From the NCBI RefSeq assembly GCF_006539185.1, contig NZ_BJMN01000039.1:1-64000 (forward strand): a DNA stretch of 64,000 nt, given 5' to 3'. This DNA is from Streptomyces gardneri (lineage in GTDB: Bacteria; Actinomycetota; Actinomycetes; Streptomycetales; Streptomycetaceae). Below, one piece after another: positions 43,172 to 51,846 of this stretch (the first letter of the stretch is position 1; every line of letters begins with the position of its first letter). The notes under the pieces are model-generated. The model saw nothing but the letters and a program-made list of their open reading frames with translations. It was not told where the DNA came from and ran no database searches. The translations under genes were made by a program, and so were the position numbers.

Positions 43172-44371
43172 TCAGGAAGAGTCCGAGAGCCCCTCCTCGA
43201 CGGCCTGAGCCTGAATCCGGTCCGCTTCTTCGGGAGTCAGGTGAAAGCCTGCGGAACGGTTTCGCTGTTCTCCGGGACATCTGACCGTGCAGTCGAATCC
43301 GCTGCTGCCGGCATCGATGAGGGTCACACACATGTGCAGGGGCCAGTCGCAGCCTGGGGTTCCTCGCTCAAGGTGGAGATGGCGGCGGAGCGCGGCGAGT
43401 TGGTGATTCGTGGGCAGGGAGCGTCGGGTGCGGCAGTGTGTGCATCGCAGCAGGTGGGCGGTGCTGCCCTGCAGGGTCAGGAAGTCCTTGCCGTGGCCCT
43501 CCATGGTGTTGCAGCTGACGCACAGGGGTCCGCGGATCAGCCCGTGGTCGTGGCAGTGGTCCCAGACAGCGGCCGGCCGTGGCGGGTCGCACAGTGTGCA
43601 CAGGTAGTCCTGGGCCGGAGGTCCGTTCTCGCGGACCTTGGCGTAGGGCTTGCCGTCGAGCTGCTGTCTGTAGCTGAGCAGCGTGGCCTGCGCACAGGCG
43701 GGGCAGAGTACGTTCCCGCCGCTGCCGGCTGCCGGGCGTCGGCCGGGATCGGTGACGCCGGTGCCGCAGACCTTGCAGGGTGTGGGAGTGTGGCCGAGGT
43801 TCTCGTCGGTCTCCTCCTGGCGGTCGAGGATGAACGCGAGCGTCCGGGGAATGAGCCAGGTGTCGTCCGTCCAGGCCAGAGAGGCGACGGGCAGGACGCA
43901 GGCGATGGCGTACTCGCCGCACTGCTCACGCAACGCATCTGCGGTCAGGCCGCACCGAAGGCCCCAGCTCTTCTCGTAGCCATACCCCCACACGGCGCCG
44001 CAGGAGCAGCCGGTCTCTTCATGTGCGGTGCGAGCAGCTCTGACGATCCAGCCGTGGATCTGGGCGCGCCACCCGGTCGGTTCGAGCCGGCTTCCGCCCT
44101 GCTGACCGGCGCCGCCCGGGCGGGGGTCGACCAGGTCGTGCGGATCCCAGGCCAGGGCGGCGATCGCGCGTCCTGCCGCCCGGACCTCCGATTCGACGAA
44201 CTTCCACCGGTTGGCCATCTTGTAGGCGCGTACCGGTTGATGCCCGAAGAAGACGAAGTCGTGTTTGGCGTCCCGGTTGTACTTGTATTGGAAGCGGACC
44301 GGTGCCATCGGGATCGGGCTGTGCCGTGTCTCATCGGCCAGAAAAGCCGCGGCCAGTTGTGGAGTGATCAC
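43172..44371 (-). CDS. Recombination endonuclease VII-domain protein, second copy (399 aa)
   Basis: GTG 44371 with GGGAGG nine bases upstream (VITPQLAAAFLADETRH). Core: CTLCDPPRPAAVWDHCHDHG with LIRGPLCVSCNTMEGHGK. An extra CxxC pair sits before it (CKVCGTG ... CPACAQA) and another after it (RCTHCRTRRSLP). The N-terminal ~210 residues differ from the copy at 24,387, so the two share the nuclease but not the leader domain. A C-terminal extension (AGFHLTPEEADRIQAQAVEE) is added. Likely structure-specific DNA cleavage. Confidence 0.8.
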   Translation of the reverse strand: MITPQLAAAFLADETRHSPIPMAPVRFQYKYNRDAKHDFVFFGHQPVRAYKMANRWKFVESEVRAAGRAIAALAWDPHDLVDPRPGGAGQQGGSRLEPTGWRAQIHGWIVRAARTAHEETGCSCGAVWGYGYEKSWGLRCGLTADALREQCGEYAIACVLPVASLAWTDDTWLIPRTLAFILDRQEETDENLGHTPTPCKVCGTGVTDPGRRPAAGSGGNVLCPACAQATLLSYRQQLDGKPYAKVRENGPPAQDYLCTLCDPPRPAAVWDHCHDHGLIRGPLCVSCNTMEGHGKDFLTLQGSTAHLLRCTHCRTRRSLPTNHQLAALRRHLHLERGTPGCDWPLHMCVTLIDAGSSGFDCTVRCPGEQRNRSAGFHLTPEEADRIQAQAVEEGLSDSS

Positions 44372-44479
44372 CCATCCAGCCTCCCACCCGTCACTGACAA
44401 CGCGGCGAGCGAGCATGCCAGACGCCGCGGGCCAGGCGGAACTATCCGGACAGACCCTGGCCTTGAGCGGTGGCTGTCC

Positions 44480-45300
44480 TCACGTGACGTTCCAGTCGTA
44501 GAGAAACTCGTACACGCCTCCGAACTGCTCGACTCGTTGGATGAGCTGGGTGCCCACGAAGGGATGCCTGGCGAAGTGGTCCGGATCGTTGACCGTGAGG
44601 GTGAGCGGGATGAGGGGTGAACGACTCGTCCGCCAGGCCCGATCGGACCGTTTCGTTGAACGCGTCGAAGACGGCCCCGGCCAATGCGCCGATCGCGCTC
44701 GAGATGAGGGCCCCGGTGATGACCCTTCCCGCCGACTCGACGGCACTCACGATGGCCGACCGGATCTGCTTGCCGAAGGCGGCGTACAGGGCGTCGAACC
44801 CCGTCCCTGAGGTCGCCGTTGTCGTGCTCGATGAGGACCAGCGTGGTGGTGTAGGAGTGCAGCCAGGGGCCGTCCTCGTCGAGGTCGAACTCCATGAGCA
44901 CGTGCGGGTGATCGCGCTAGCGGTCCCGTACGTCGTCATCCGAGACGTCTCCGATCTCGCTGCCGTGCAGGACGGGGGCGCTGTACGTGCCGTCCGGCTG
45001 TACGCGGACCGTTGAGGAGTCGACGCCGAGCGCGGACATGTACACCTCGTCGCTGGCTCCTTGGAGCACGTCGTCCGTCGACTCCTTCTCGATGAAGTAC
45101 CTGAGCCGGAACTGGACGGACCGGTGGTTCCAGTACGTGGTCCAGACGTGGCTGTCGTCCCCCAGGACGAAGAGGTCGAGGTGGGCCGGGCGGCGGGAGA
45201 CGGCCGCAATGTGCTGGGCCTTGTCGAAAACGGCCTGGCCCGGGACCGGACTCCGCGGCCGTTGCGGATCTACCGCCCATAGTCGAGGTACTCCGCCTGC
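44480..45300 (-). pseudogene. Lectin-propeller-type gene broken by an amber codon and two frameshifts
   Basis: N-terminal frame: AQHIAAVSRRPAHLDLFVLG DDSHVWTTYWNH, the PLL-like lectin repeat signature (xSRxxxxLDLFxxGxDxxVWTxxW). Then ESTDDVLQGASDEVYMSALG to DVRDR, TAG at 44,917-44,919, DHPHVLMEFDLDEDGPWL. A frameshift near 44,815 leads to FDALYAAFGKQIRSAIVSAV and ALISSAIGALAGAVFDAF (membrane-active-looking helix); a second near 44,615 leads to LTLTVNDPDHFARHPFVG and VYEFLYDWNV at the stop. The restored protein would be about 270 residues, a lectin-like head plus a hydrophobic Gly/Ala helix. Confidence 0.65.
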
Positions 45301-45335
45301 CGGGCGGTCAGAACGCCGGTCTCGGCGCCCTGGGC

Positions 45336-45477
45336 GCACTCCATTTCCCCGGATGGGCCGGGGGCGGAGCGTGCATGTTGTGCTTCCGGTCGCCGCCCCG
45401 GTGTCAGCCGTGCCGCCGTGGCCATGCCCTGGGTGGACGGGCCCAGGGCGCGACCACGGCCGTACGGATCAGGCGGT
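45336..45477. repeat. ~140-bp direct repeat, copy 1
   Basis: Matches 46,856-46,995 (shared GGGGGCGGAGCG.GCATGTT, TGCTTCCGGT, GCCGTGCCGCCGTGGCCA, CAGGGCGCGACC, ACGGATCAG). It lies just upstream of the lectin-like pseudogene. Confidence 0.7.
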
Positions 45478-45623
45478 GGTGACGGGCGACCATCCGATGA
45501 TGACTGGGATGCCGCCGTGGCTAACGTGGCAAAGCAGGGACACCTGATCTCGGTGTCGTCGATACGGCCCTGACGCCGGTGATCAACTCCATGGCGTCAA
45601 TGGCCAGCCCCGGCCGAGGCGAC

Positions 45624-46781
45624 TCAGAAGAAGGTGATCAGCTCGACGCGCTTGTCCCCGGGGTTGAACTTCAGGCCGATGGTGAAGGTCTTGTACTCGC
45701 CGCCTCCCGTGTCGACCTCGACCATGGATGTGTACAGGAGCGCACCGTACTCGTTGAAGCGCAGATTGTAGATGTGGCCCTGCGCGACCAGCTTGCTGAC
45801 GACGGCCTCCAGCGCGGGGTGGTCAAGGTGATCCAGGCCGGCCCGTTGGAGGGAGACGAGGTGCTTGCTGGCGTCGTGGAGGTATTCGTACCGGCTGGGG
45901 GTCATCCAGATCGCCGGGCTTTCCACCAGATACGCGTCGGGCGAGAGCGTCGTCAGTGCGGCATACGCGTCTTCCGCGTTCCTGCCGGTGAGATGGCTGT
46001 TGATGCGGTAACTGAGGAACGGCAGGAACAGGTACTCGCGGATCGCGGTCGGCGTAAAGCCGTTCTCCTTGTAGGGCAGGCCGGCCGCGTTGGGTGTGCC
46101 GTCGAAGCTCCGGCCGTCGTGGAGGACTCCGTCGAGGATCTGGTCGCCCACACGCAGGCCCGAGTTCATCAGCGACATGCCTAGGTACTGCTTCAGCGCG
46201 TTACGGCCAGAGCAATCCGCGTAGCCGATGTAGGCGGGGTGCTCCTCGACTGCGCGCCTCAGCTCACGGTCCTGCGTCGGGGAGAGGTTGTTGATGTAGA
46301 CGCAGTACATCTGTCGCGGGTGGACGTACCTGTGGGGCCGGTGGTGGATGACGCTCTCCTGGAGCGCGAGAGCTATCTGGTCGAGGGGGCCTTCGAGGAT
46401 GTCGCCGCGCAGGATCGAGTTCACCGGGACGCCGCTCTTCACTTTCGGCAGCGCCGGTATCCATGCTTCGGCTACGTCGTGTCCGTAGAAGCCCCTGGAC
46501 CGGGCGGAGGCCACCTCGGAGTCGAAGAGGAGCGCTGTCTCCTTGCGGCCATGCTGGGGCAGCAGGGCCTTGGCCAGGCTGTCGTACGAGATCCCGTGGC
46601 CTTCGAGGTCGTCGGTGAGCCGGCGGTGAGCGACCCGCATCATCTTGTGGAAGGCCTCGTCGCTCATGTTGAACATGCGCCGGGTCTCGGTCAGGTAGCA
46701 GCTGTTGTGCGTGGTGACCGTGGATATCTTGAACGGGCTGGCCAGCAGCTCTTCCCAGGTCATCGGGGCTTCATCATTCAT
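45624..46781 (-). CDS. Hypothetical protein (385 aa)
   Basis: ATG 46781 with AGGAG six bases upstream (MNDEAPMTWEELLASPF). Well-formed soluble protein: VTTHNSCYLTETRRMFNMSD, HRRLTDDLEGHGISYDSLAK, HRYVHPRQMYCVYINNLSP, IREYLFLPFLSYRINSHL, NPGDKRVELITFF. No signal peptide or clear catalytic motif. It sits between the two ~140-bp direct repeats. I do not recognise the family; the steady coding bias and RBS make it a confident gene of unknown function. Confidence 0.7.
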   Translation of the reverse strand: MNDEAPMTWEELLASPFKISTVTTHNSCYLTETRRMFNMSDEAFHKMMRVAHRRLTDDLEGHGISYDSLAKALLPQHGRKETALLFDSEVASARSRGFYGHDVAEAWIPALPKVKSGVPVNSILRGDILEGPLDQIALALQESVIHHRPHRYVHPRQMYCVYINNLSPTQDRELRRAVEEHPAYIGYADCSGRNALKQYLGMSLMNSGLRVGDQILDGVLHDGRSFDGTPNAAGLPYKENGFTPTAIREYLFLPFLSYRINSHLTGRNAEDAYAALTTLSPDAYLVESPAIWMTPSRYEYLHDASKHLVSLQRAGLDHLDHPALEAVVSKLVAQGHIYNLRFNEYGALLYTSMVEVDTGGGEYKTFTIGLKFNPGDKRVELITFF

Positions 46782-46855
46782 GAGCAACTCCTAGGATCGG
46801 CCGACCGGGTGATGGCCGATCAGGTGCCAATGATCCGCCTCGGCTCAGGCTCAGC

Positions 46856-46995
46856 GCACTCTCTTTCCCGGACGGGGCGGGGGCGGAGCGGGCATGTTCT
46901 GCTTCCGGTAGTCGGCCCGGCGCTGGCCGTGCCGCCGTGGCCACTCCCTGGGTGTGCGGACTCAGGGCGCGACCGTGGGGGCACGGATCAGCTGG
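46856..46995. repeat. ~140-bp direct repeat, copy 2
   Basis: Pairs with 45,336-45,477. It lies 75-215 bases before the start of the 385-aa gene, so both copies occupy the upstream zone of a minus-strand gene. Confidence 0.7.
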
Positions 46996-47576
46996 TTCCG
47001 GAGCCGGGCCACGGGTTGCGGAAGCCGCAGCGCGCGGGCTCGGCCACCCTCAGGACCCGTCCTGCTGGGTAGAGACGTAGCGGCTATCACGTCCGCAAGG
47101 TGCAGGAACGAAAAGGCGAGGGCGGCAAGTCCTTCGCCCAAGTCGCGTCGGTGGTCTCCCGCATGGCGGCGGAGTTGGCCAGGCGTCGGGCCTTTCATCG
47201 CATTTGTGCATTAGGGGTGATATCTCCTTCGAGTTGGGAAGATGCGCGGCCGTACGGCAGTGGTCGTTCCTCGGGCGGACGGGTCCGAGGTGCGACCGAG
47301 GAGCAGCAGGATGAGGAGCGTGGTCGTGGACGTGGGAGTCCCCCCTTGAGTGGGTCCGGAATGCCGGTCGGGTGACGCGGCGGTCCGCACTGTGGAGGAG
47401 TGGGGGGTTAGCCGCGCAACTGCCGACGACACTCGATCCTGGGCAAGCCGCGTTGGGCCGATCACGATCGTCTCTACGTGTCCCCTGGAGACCCTCAGAT
47501 GGCCTTCCCGAGACAGACGGCTGAGCCAAAGGCCGCTGTGATGCCGATCTCGAATTTTCCCCACCGCTGCTCTTCG
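46996..47576. other. Gene-poor region
   Basis: About 580 bases without a defensible gene; short frames on both strands are Arg-rich and lack RBS. Confidence 0.35.
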
Positions 47577-47609
47577 CCTCAGTTGGTTCACGAAGTGAAC
47601 CAACTGAGG
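47577..47609. repeat. Perfect 15-bp inverted repeat
   Basis: CCTCAGTTGGTTCAC, GAA, GTGAACCAACTGAGG. Its 15 paired bases with a 3-base centre and moderate GC content are more operator-like than terminator-like. It is 22 bases from the terminator at 47,631. Confidence 0.8.
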
Positions 47610-47630
47610 AATGTGGGGAGCGGAAAGCAG

Positions 47631-47664
47631 AAGGACTCACCGATCGCTGGGTCGGTGAGTCCTT
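47631..47664 (-). terminator. Hairpin terminator
   Basis: AAGGACTCACCGA / TCGGTGAGTCCTT (13 bp) with an 8-base loop, 14 bases after the stop of the minus-strand gene at 47,679. Confidence 0.85.
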
Positions 47665-47678
47665 GGGCGCGGGGTGGG

Positions 47679-48008
47679 TCAATGGGACGAGACGAAGCCC
47701 GCTGACTTGTCGAGGTGGAATGGTGAGCCGGGGCTCGCCGGCGTCCAGCCGCCGGTGAGAGCGGTGCGGATGCTGTCAGCCACCTGGGCAGGCAGGATCG
47801 GGCTGCCTTGTGTTCCGAACCAGTTGCTCGGATGCGGCTGGTTGGTGGTGACCACCAGTGTGGTGCCCGGAGTGTCGGCATGTTCGATCGCGTAGGTGAG
47901 GGGTGACCGGACCAGTCCCTGGTCGTAGGTCGGCCGTCCGCGGAGCCGCCATCGGTAGGCGGTGCCGTCCACGTTGATGAGCCGCGATCCCTTTTTGACC
48001 AGTGCCAT
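47679..48008 (-). CDS. Conserved actinobacterial hypothetical protein (109 aa)
   Basis: ATG 48008 is preferred (MALVKKGSRLINVDG): AAAGGA lies eight bases upstream; ATG 48026 is possible. Beta-rich: INVDGTAYRWRLRGRPTYDQ, TTLVVTTNQPHPSNWFGTQG, ILPAQVADSIRTALTGGWTP. This matches a small actinobacterial family I know only as hypothetical. Single gene with its own terminator. Confidence 0.68.
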   Translation of the reverse strand: MALVKKGSRLINVDGTAYRWRLRGRPTYDQGLVRSPLTYAIEHADTPGTTLVVTTNQPHPSNWFGTQGSPILPAQVADSIRTALTGGWTPASPGSPFHLDKSAGFVSSH

Positions 48009-48080
48009 GTCCACATCCTTTCCCATGTGACAGTAGTGAACGGCGACTGATCGTGTCCTGCCGGTTCCCATCGGACGGTG

Positions 48081-48413
48081 TCAGCTTCTGCGCATCGGGA
48101 TCACGTCCCGACTTGCTGCTGGAATGGTGGGTCGCGCGGCCTCGGGAGTGGCCAGCAGGGCGACGATGGTGACGGGCTTGTCGCAGTGCGGGCAGTTCCG
48201 GACGGCCGTGGGCGCGAGTGGTGTCGGGTCTGGCGGCGCTGGCGTCATCGGTTCGCCTTCAGCGACGTCGGCGGCTTCGTCGCGTTCGCGGCGTCGACGC
48301 CGAGCGGCCTCTGCTTTGCAGCGGGAGGTGCAATAGGTATGCCGAGCCGCCGCATTGCGGTTGACCTGGAACGACGTCCAGCAGATGGGGCACTCCCGGA
48401 ATTCAACCAGCAC
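48081..48413 (-). CDS. Zinc-finger protein carried with the IS21 element (110 aa)
   Basis: GTG 48413 overlaps the istB stop by 11 bases. Two Cys pairs: CPICWTSF / TYCTSRCKAEA near the start, CPHCDKP later; between them a basic helix (EAARRRRRERDEAAD). The first unit is of the CxxC...YCSxxC type seen in other zinc-knuckle genes here. Probably an accessory DNA-binding protein. Confidence 0.55.
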   Translation of the reverse strand: MLVEFRECPICWTSFQVNRNAAARHTYCTSRCKAEAARRRRRERDEAADVAEGEPMTPAPPDPTPLAPTAVRNCPHCDKPVTIVALLATPEAARPTIPAASRDVIPMRRS

Positions 48414-49209
48414 GTCCGGTCACCCCTTTGCGGAGGTTGTCAGCGTGGGACTGGTGCGAGCGGAGACGGTAGGACGGTCCGTCGATGCCGACCACGGCAG
48501 CACGGTGCAGGAGCCGGTCGAGCATCGCAGCGGCAACGGTCGCGTCGCCGAATGCGCCTGCCCAGTCGGCAATACCGACATTGGTCGTCAGGATCGTGCT
48601 CGACTTCAGATACCTCTGGTTGATCACCTGGAAGAGGGCTGAAGCGCCGTCGCCCGGAAGCGGGAGATAGCCCAGTTCGTCGATCACGAGCAGGCGGGGG
48701 CCGGCGAAGAACCTCATGATGCTCGACCAGCGGCCTTCGAGGGCGGCCTTGTGGCACTTGGCCGCGAGTTCGGCTGCGGTGGTGAAGTAGACGCGGTGGC
48801 CGGCATCGACCGCGGAGCGGGCGCGTGCAACGGCCAGCATCGTCTTGCCGACGCCGGGCGGGCCGACCAGCAGGACATTGGAGGCGTTGTCGAGGAACCT
48901 CAGGGTGGCCAGGTCGCGGATGAGTTTCTCGTCGACGCCGGGCTGCGCGGCGAAGTCGAAGTCGTTGAGGGTCCATGGTTCTGGCAGACAGGCGAACCGC
49001 AGACGGGAGGAGAGTTTGCGGGCCTCGGTCGCCTCGACCTCGATCTCGAGGAGTTTCTCCAGGGCGGTGGTGAGGGTCATCCGCTCGGCCCGTGCCTGGT
49101 CCAGGACGCGGGGAAGGGCTTCGGCGGCGTCGTTGAGTTTCAGATAGGACAGGTGGCCTCGCAGCTGCTGGTAGCGGCGGGCCTCGCTCATAGGCATGGT
49201 GTCACTCAC
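48403..49209 (-). CDS. istB: IS21-family helper ATPase IstB
   Basis: 268 aa with GTG 49209 overlapping the istA stop. Walker A VLLVGPPGVGKTMLA, Walker B PRLLVIDELGYLPL, sensor STILTTNVGIADW: all canonical IstB (DnaC/DnaA-like AAA+). The N-terminal LRGHLSYLKLNDAAEALPRV is also typical. Full length, no disruption seen. It stimulates IstA transposition; without intact IstA it could act only in trans. Confidence 0.9.
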   Translation of the reverse strand: MSDTMPMSEARRYQQLRGHLSYLKLNDAAEALPRVLDQARAERMTLTTALEKLLEIEVEATEARKLSSRLRFACLPEPWTLNDFDFAAQPGVDEKLIRDLATLRFLDNASNVLLVGPPGVGKTMLAVARARSAVDAGHRVYFTTAAELAAKCHKAALEGRWSSIMRFFAGPRLLVIDELGYLPLPGDGASALFQVINQRYLKSSTILTTNVGIADWAGAFGDATVAAAMLDRLLHRAAVVGIDGPSYRLRSHQSHADNLRKGVTGRAG

Positions 49210-50555
49210 TCTCGCACTCCTGGTCCTCGTGGGTGGGGGCCTGCCGCAGCCGGTCGGCGACGGCGGCGTAGTGGGACAGGTCGATCACGACCCGGTTCGC
49301 GACGTCCGATTCAGGTCGGCCGCGAAGCTTTTCGGCTTCTGCCTGGGCCGCGGCCGACGGGGGCCGCCGGACCTTGGTGCGGCAGGGTGCCTTGTCGGAG
49401 AACGAGGCGAGTACGGCCCGTTCGAGGGCGATGACGTGTCCGGCGTCCCGGACGGTCTGCCCGGCTCCATCCGGTGCCCGGCGGTGGTGGGCGATGACCG
49501 CGCGACCGGCGGTGACCACATGCAGGTCGTCCTCGCCGAGGCGGATCCGGACGGTGACGTGGGCGCCAGTCAGCCCGGGCGGAACGGAGTAGTGGTTGCC
49601 GGCGAAGGAAATGAGTCCTTGCGGGCTGACGACGCGGGTCTGCTCCAGTTCGGCGGGGAACGGGCGGGTCGGCAGTTCCAGCAGCGGCTCGGCTTCGGCG
49701 AGCGCGGCGACCGTGGTCGACGCTCCGTCGATCTTGCGTTTGCGGCTGTCCATCTACACGGCCAGCTTGTCGACGCCGTTCTGGCTTGCCTCGATGCTGA
49801 TGCCGTCCGGGACAGTCCGCCACCAGCGTTGGGCTGCTGAGTGGTTGGCCTTTTCGACCACGCCCTTGCGGTTGCCCCGTCGCGGCGGGCAGATGTCGAC
49901 GCCGGCTCCGTAGTACTTCGCGACGGCGGCGAAGGCCGGCAGGATCCGTCCGGTCGGCGGGTGGCAGACGGTGGCCATCCGGTCGAACCGCCACCTTCGG
50001 GTGGTTCCGCCCAGGCGCCGCAGGACGGCGTCGATGGCCTGGACCAGGTGCGGAAAGGTCTCGGCTTCCGCGAGCACGGCCCGCCATCGGCCCGAGTGAG
50101 CCAGGGCACCGACGAGGAGATGCGCGTTGGCACCGACGCCCCACTCTGCGGGCGGGTCCGGGAGCTCGACCCAGTCGAACTGGATCTCCTCGCCCGGAGG
50201 ATGCGCGATGATCGCCACGTCGCGGCCGCTCGAAGCCCGGCATGGTTCGCAGTGCGGACGTGCTTTGTATCGCCGCAGGGCCCGGGTGAAGGTGGAGTAT
50301 CCGCCCGCATAGCCGAGTTCGACGACTTCGTCGAAGAGCGTCGAGGCCCACAAGTGGGGGTCGTCGTTGGCGGCAGTACTCCAAGAAGGGCATGAACGCG
50401 TCCGGCGACTGGCGGCGATATCCGGAGATTCTCTCGCCGTTCAGATAGGCGCGGATCGTCTTGCGGTCGTGCCCCAGGTGCCGGGCGATCGCCGAGATCG
50501 ACCAGCCCTGGCGACGCAGTGCGTGAGCATCCGCGTCTTCCTCCCAGGTGAGCAT
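49202..50555 (-). pseudogene. istA: IS21-family transposase IstA, frameshift plus amber codon
   Basis: Starts ATG 50555 (MLTWEEDADAHALRRQG) with the helix-turn-helix WSISAIARHLGHDRKTIRAY. Near 50,375 the frame shifts after FMPFLEYC; the new frame reads DDPHLWASTLFDEVVELGYA and the catalytic region EEIQFDWVELPDPP to GVVEKANHSAAQRWW. TAG at 49,754-49,756 interrupts (KLAV-stop-MDSRKRKID), after which the frame continues to ECESE. Two lesions, so the element is not active by itself. Confidence 0.85.
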
Positions 50556-50713
50556 CAAGGGCCCTTCAAACAGGCCGAACTCCGTGCTCACGCAGGCTCT
50601 CCACGACACGCCGACACCAGTTCGACACGCCGGAAAAGATCACGCAATGGGTGGGGAGATCACCTGAGCAGGTTTGGCCACCTGAAGAGCAACACCTGAG
50701 GAGATTCAAAGAG

Positions 50714-50842
50714 CGCCATCAGCCGCAGGAACACGCTGTACGACTGGGCGTGTTCCTGTCGAACGCAAAATCGAGACGGGGGAAACTCGCAACCGACAAG
50801 CTGGCCACACTCACCACACACGGACTCGACAGCGTGACGACC
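50714..50842 (+). pseudogene. Third HA-helicase 3' relic
   Basis: The plus strand reads HAVRLGVFLSNAKSRRGKLA TDKLATLTTHGLDS, matching KLGVWVSNTKSRRDKLTADQ at the end of the intact helicase. About 35-40 codons remain, right beside the IS21 element. Confidence 0.75.
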
Positions 50843-51009
50843 GGACAAGAAGGGGCCGGGAGGGGTTGTGTCCGGCGGCCACGTGGATGCCGTCGGAGCT
50901 GCTCCCAACGGAAGCGGAGAGCAGCCGGCCTTGCGGTCGTAGGTGAGCGTGAACCCATCCCTACGGATACAGGAGCGGTCGTACGCTAGGACGTCGACCC
51001 CATGCGGGC

Positions 51010-51099
51010 GCGACCATCCCCACTGGCGCGGGCAACAGCTGTGGGACCCGATCACCGACCGCATCACGCAGGGACCATCCCCGCAGGAGCGGGGAGCAC
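51010..51099. CRISPR. Two-repeat type I-E CRISPR remnant
   Basis: Repeats 51,010-51,038 (degenerate) and 51,071-51,099 (near consensus, GGGACCATCCCCGC start and GGGGAGCAC end), one 32-base spacer 51,039-51,070. The spacer differs from 42,874-42,905 at one base. Confidence 0.8.
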
Positions 51100-51111
51100 A
51101 GCGATTCGTAA

Positions 51112-51830
51112 TCAGGTCGCAGCTTCGAGCGAGTCCGGGGCTGCGGTGTGGGCCCGGAGTCGGGCGGCAAGGCCGGCGGGGCCGAGGTGGGCCAGGGCCC
51201 ACAGGGAGGTGACGCGCCGGGCGGATGCCCAGATCCCGGCGGCTGGGGGCAGGAACGGGGCGACGGCGATGTCGCGGGCGGCGAACGGGGCCGGGTCGAG
51301 ATATGTCATCCCGCCGGTCCCGCACAGATATGTGCCGGCTCCGGCGGCGGCGGTGAGGTCGGCGAGCCGCTCGGATCGCTCGGAGCGGGCGGGCAGTCCG
51401 CCTACCGTCAGGACGCGGCCCAGCCAGCCGAGGAGGTCGAGCAGGATGCGGGTGGAGGTCTCGGCGACGGCGGCGATCCGGCCGATGTCGAATGCGTCCC
51501 AGACCGGCTCCACAGCGGACTGGAGGGCGGGCCAGTGGGGGCTGGTCCGGTATTCCTGCCGGATCATCGCCTCAGTCCGTCGCCGGGCGGAGGCAGGGTC
51601 GGCGATCAGAGCGTCGCGGATGACGGTCTGGCGGCCCTGGGGCAGGTGGGTGGGGATATGGACAGCCACTTGGTTCGGTCCGGGTCTGACAGGGCGGCCA
51701 GGCGGGTGCGGTGCTGGTAGTCGCGGCGGGTGAACTGGACGTCGTCGAGGACGATCCAGGTGTCCGCCGCGAACAGCTTGGCGAGGGTGGTCAGTCTCGG
51801 GAACAGGTTGGGCTGGTGGATCGCGCACAC
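51112..51830 (-). pseudogene. WbqC-family gene with a 2-bp insertion
   Basis: GTG 51830: VCAIHQPNLFPRLTTLAKLF, WIVLDDVQFTRRDYQHRTRL, KWLSI, then a shift at 51,655-51,665 where CCATATCCCC should read CCATCCCC; the other frame goes on PTHLPQGRQTVIRDALIAD, VWDAFDIGRIAAVAETSTRI, TYLCGTGGMTYLDPAPFAA. WbqC-like proteins occur in glycan-type clusters. It lies 17 bases after the YdcF stop, so the two were an operon. Confidence 0.75.
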
Positions 51831-51846
51831 CCCGCCGGGCGGCCGG

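Larger units (their letters stand above)
48081..50640 (-). mobile_element. Decayed IS21-family insertion sequence
   Basis: istA-istB order with overlapping genes plus a small zinc-finger gene. Near the left (istA) end the minus strand has GGCGTGTCG twice, about 20 bases apart, like the multiple terminal repeats of IS21 elements. The exact ends and target duplication could not be fixed. Transposase istA is broken, so the element is probably immobile. Confidence 0.72.
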
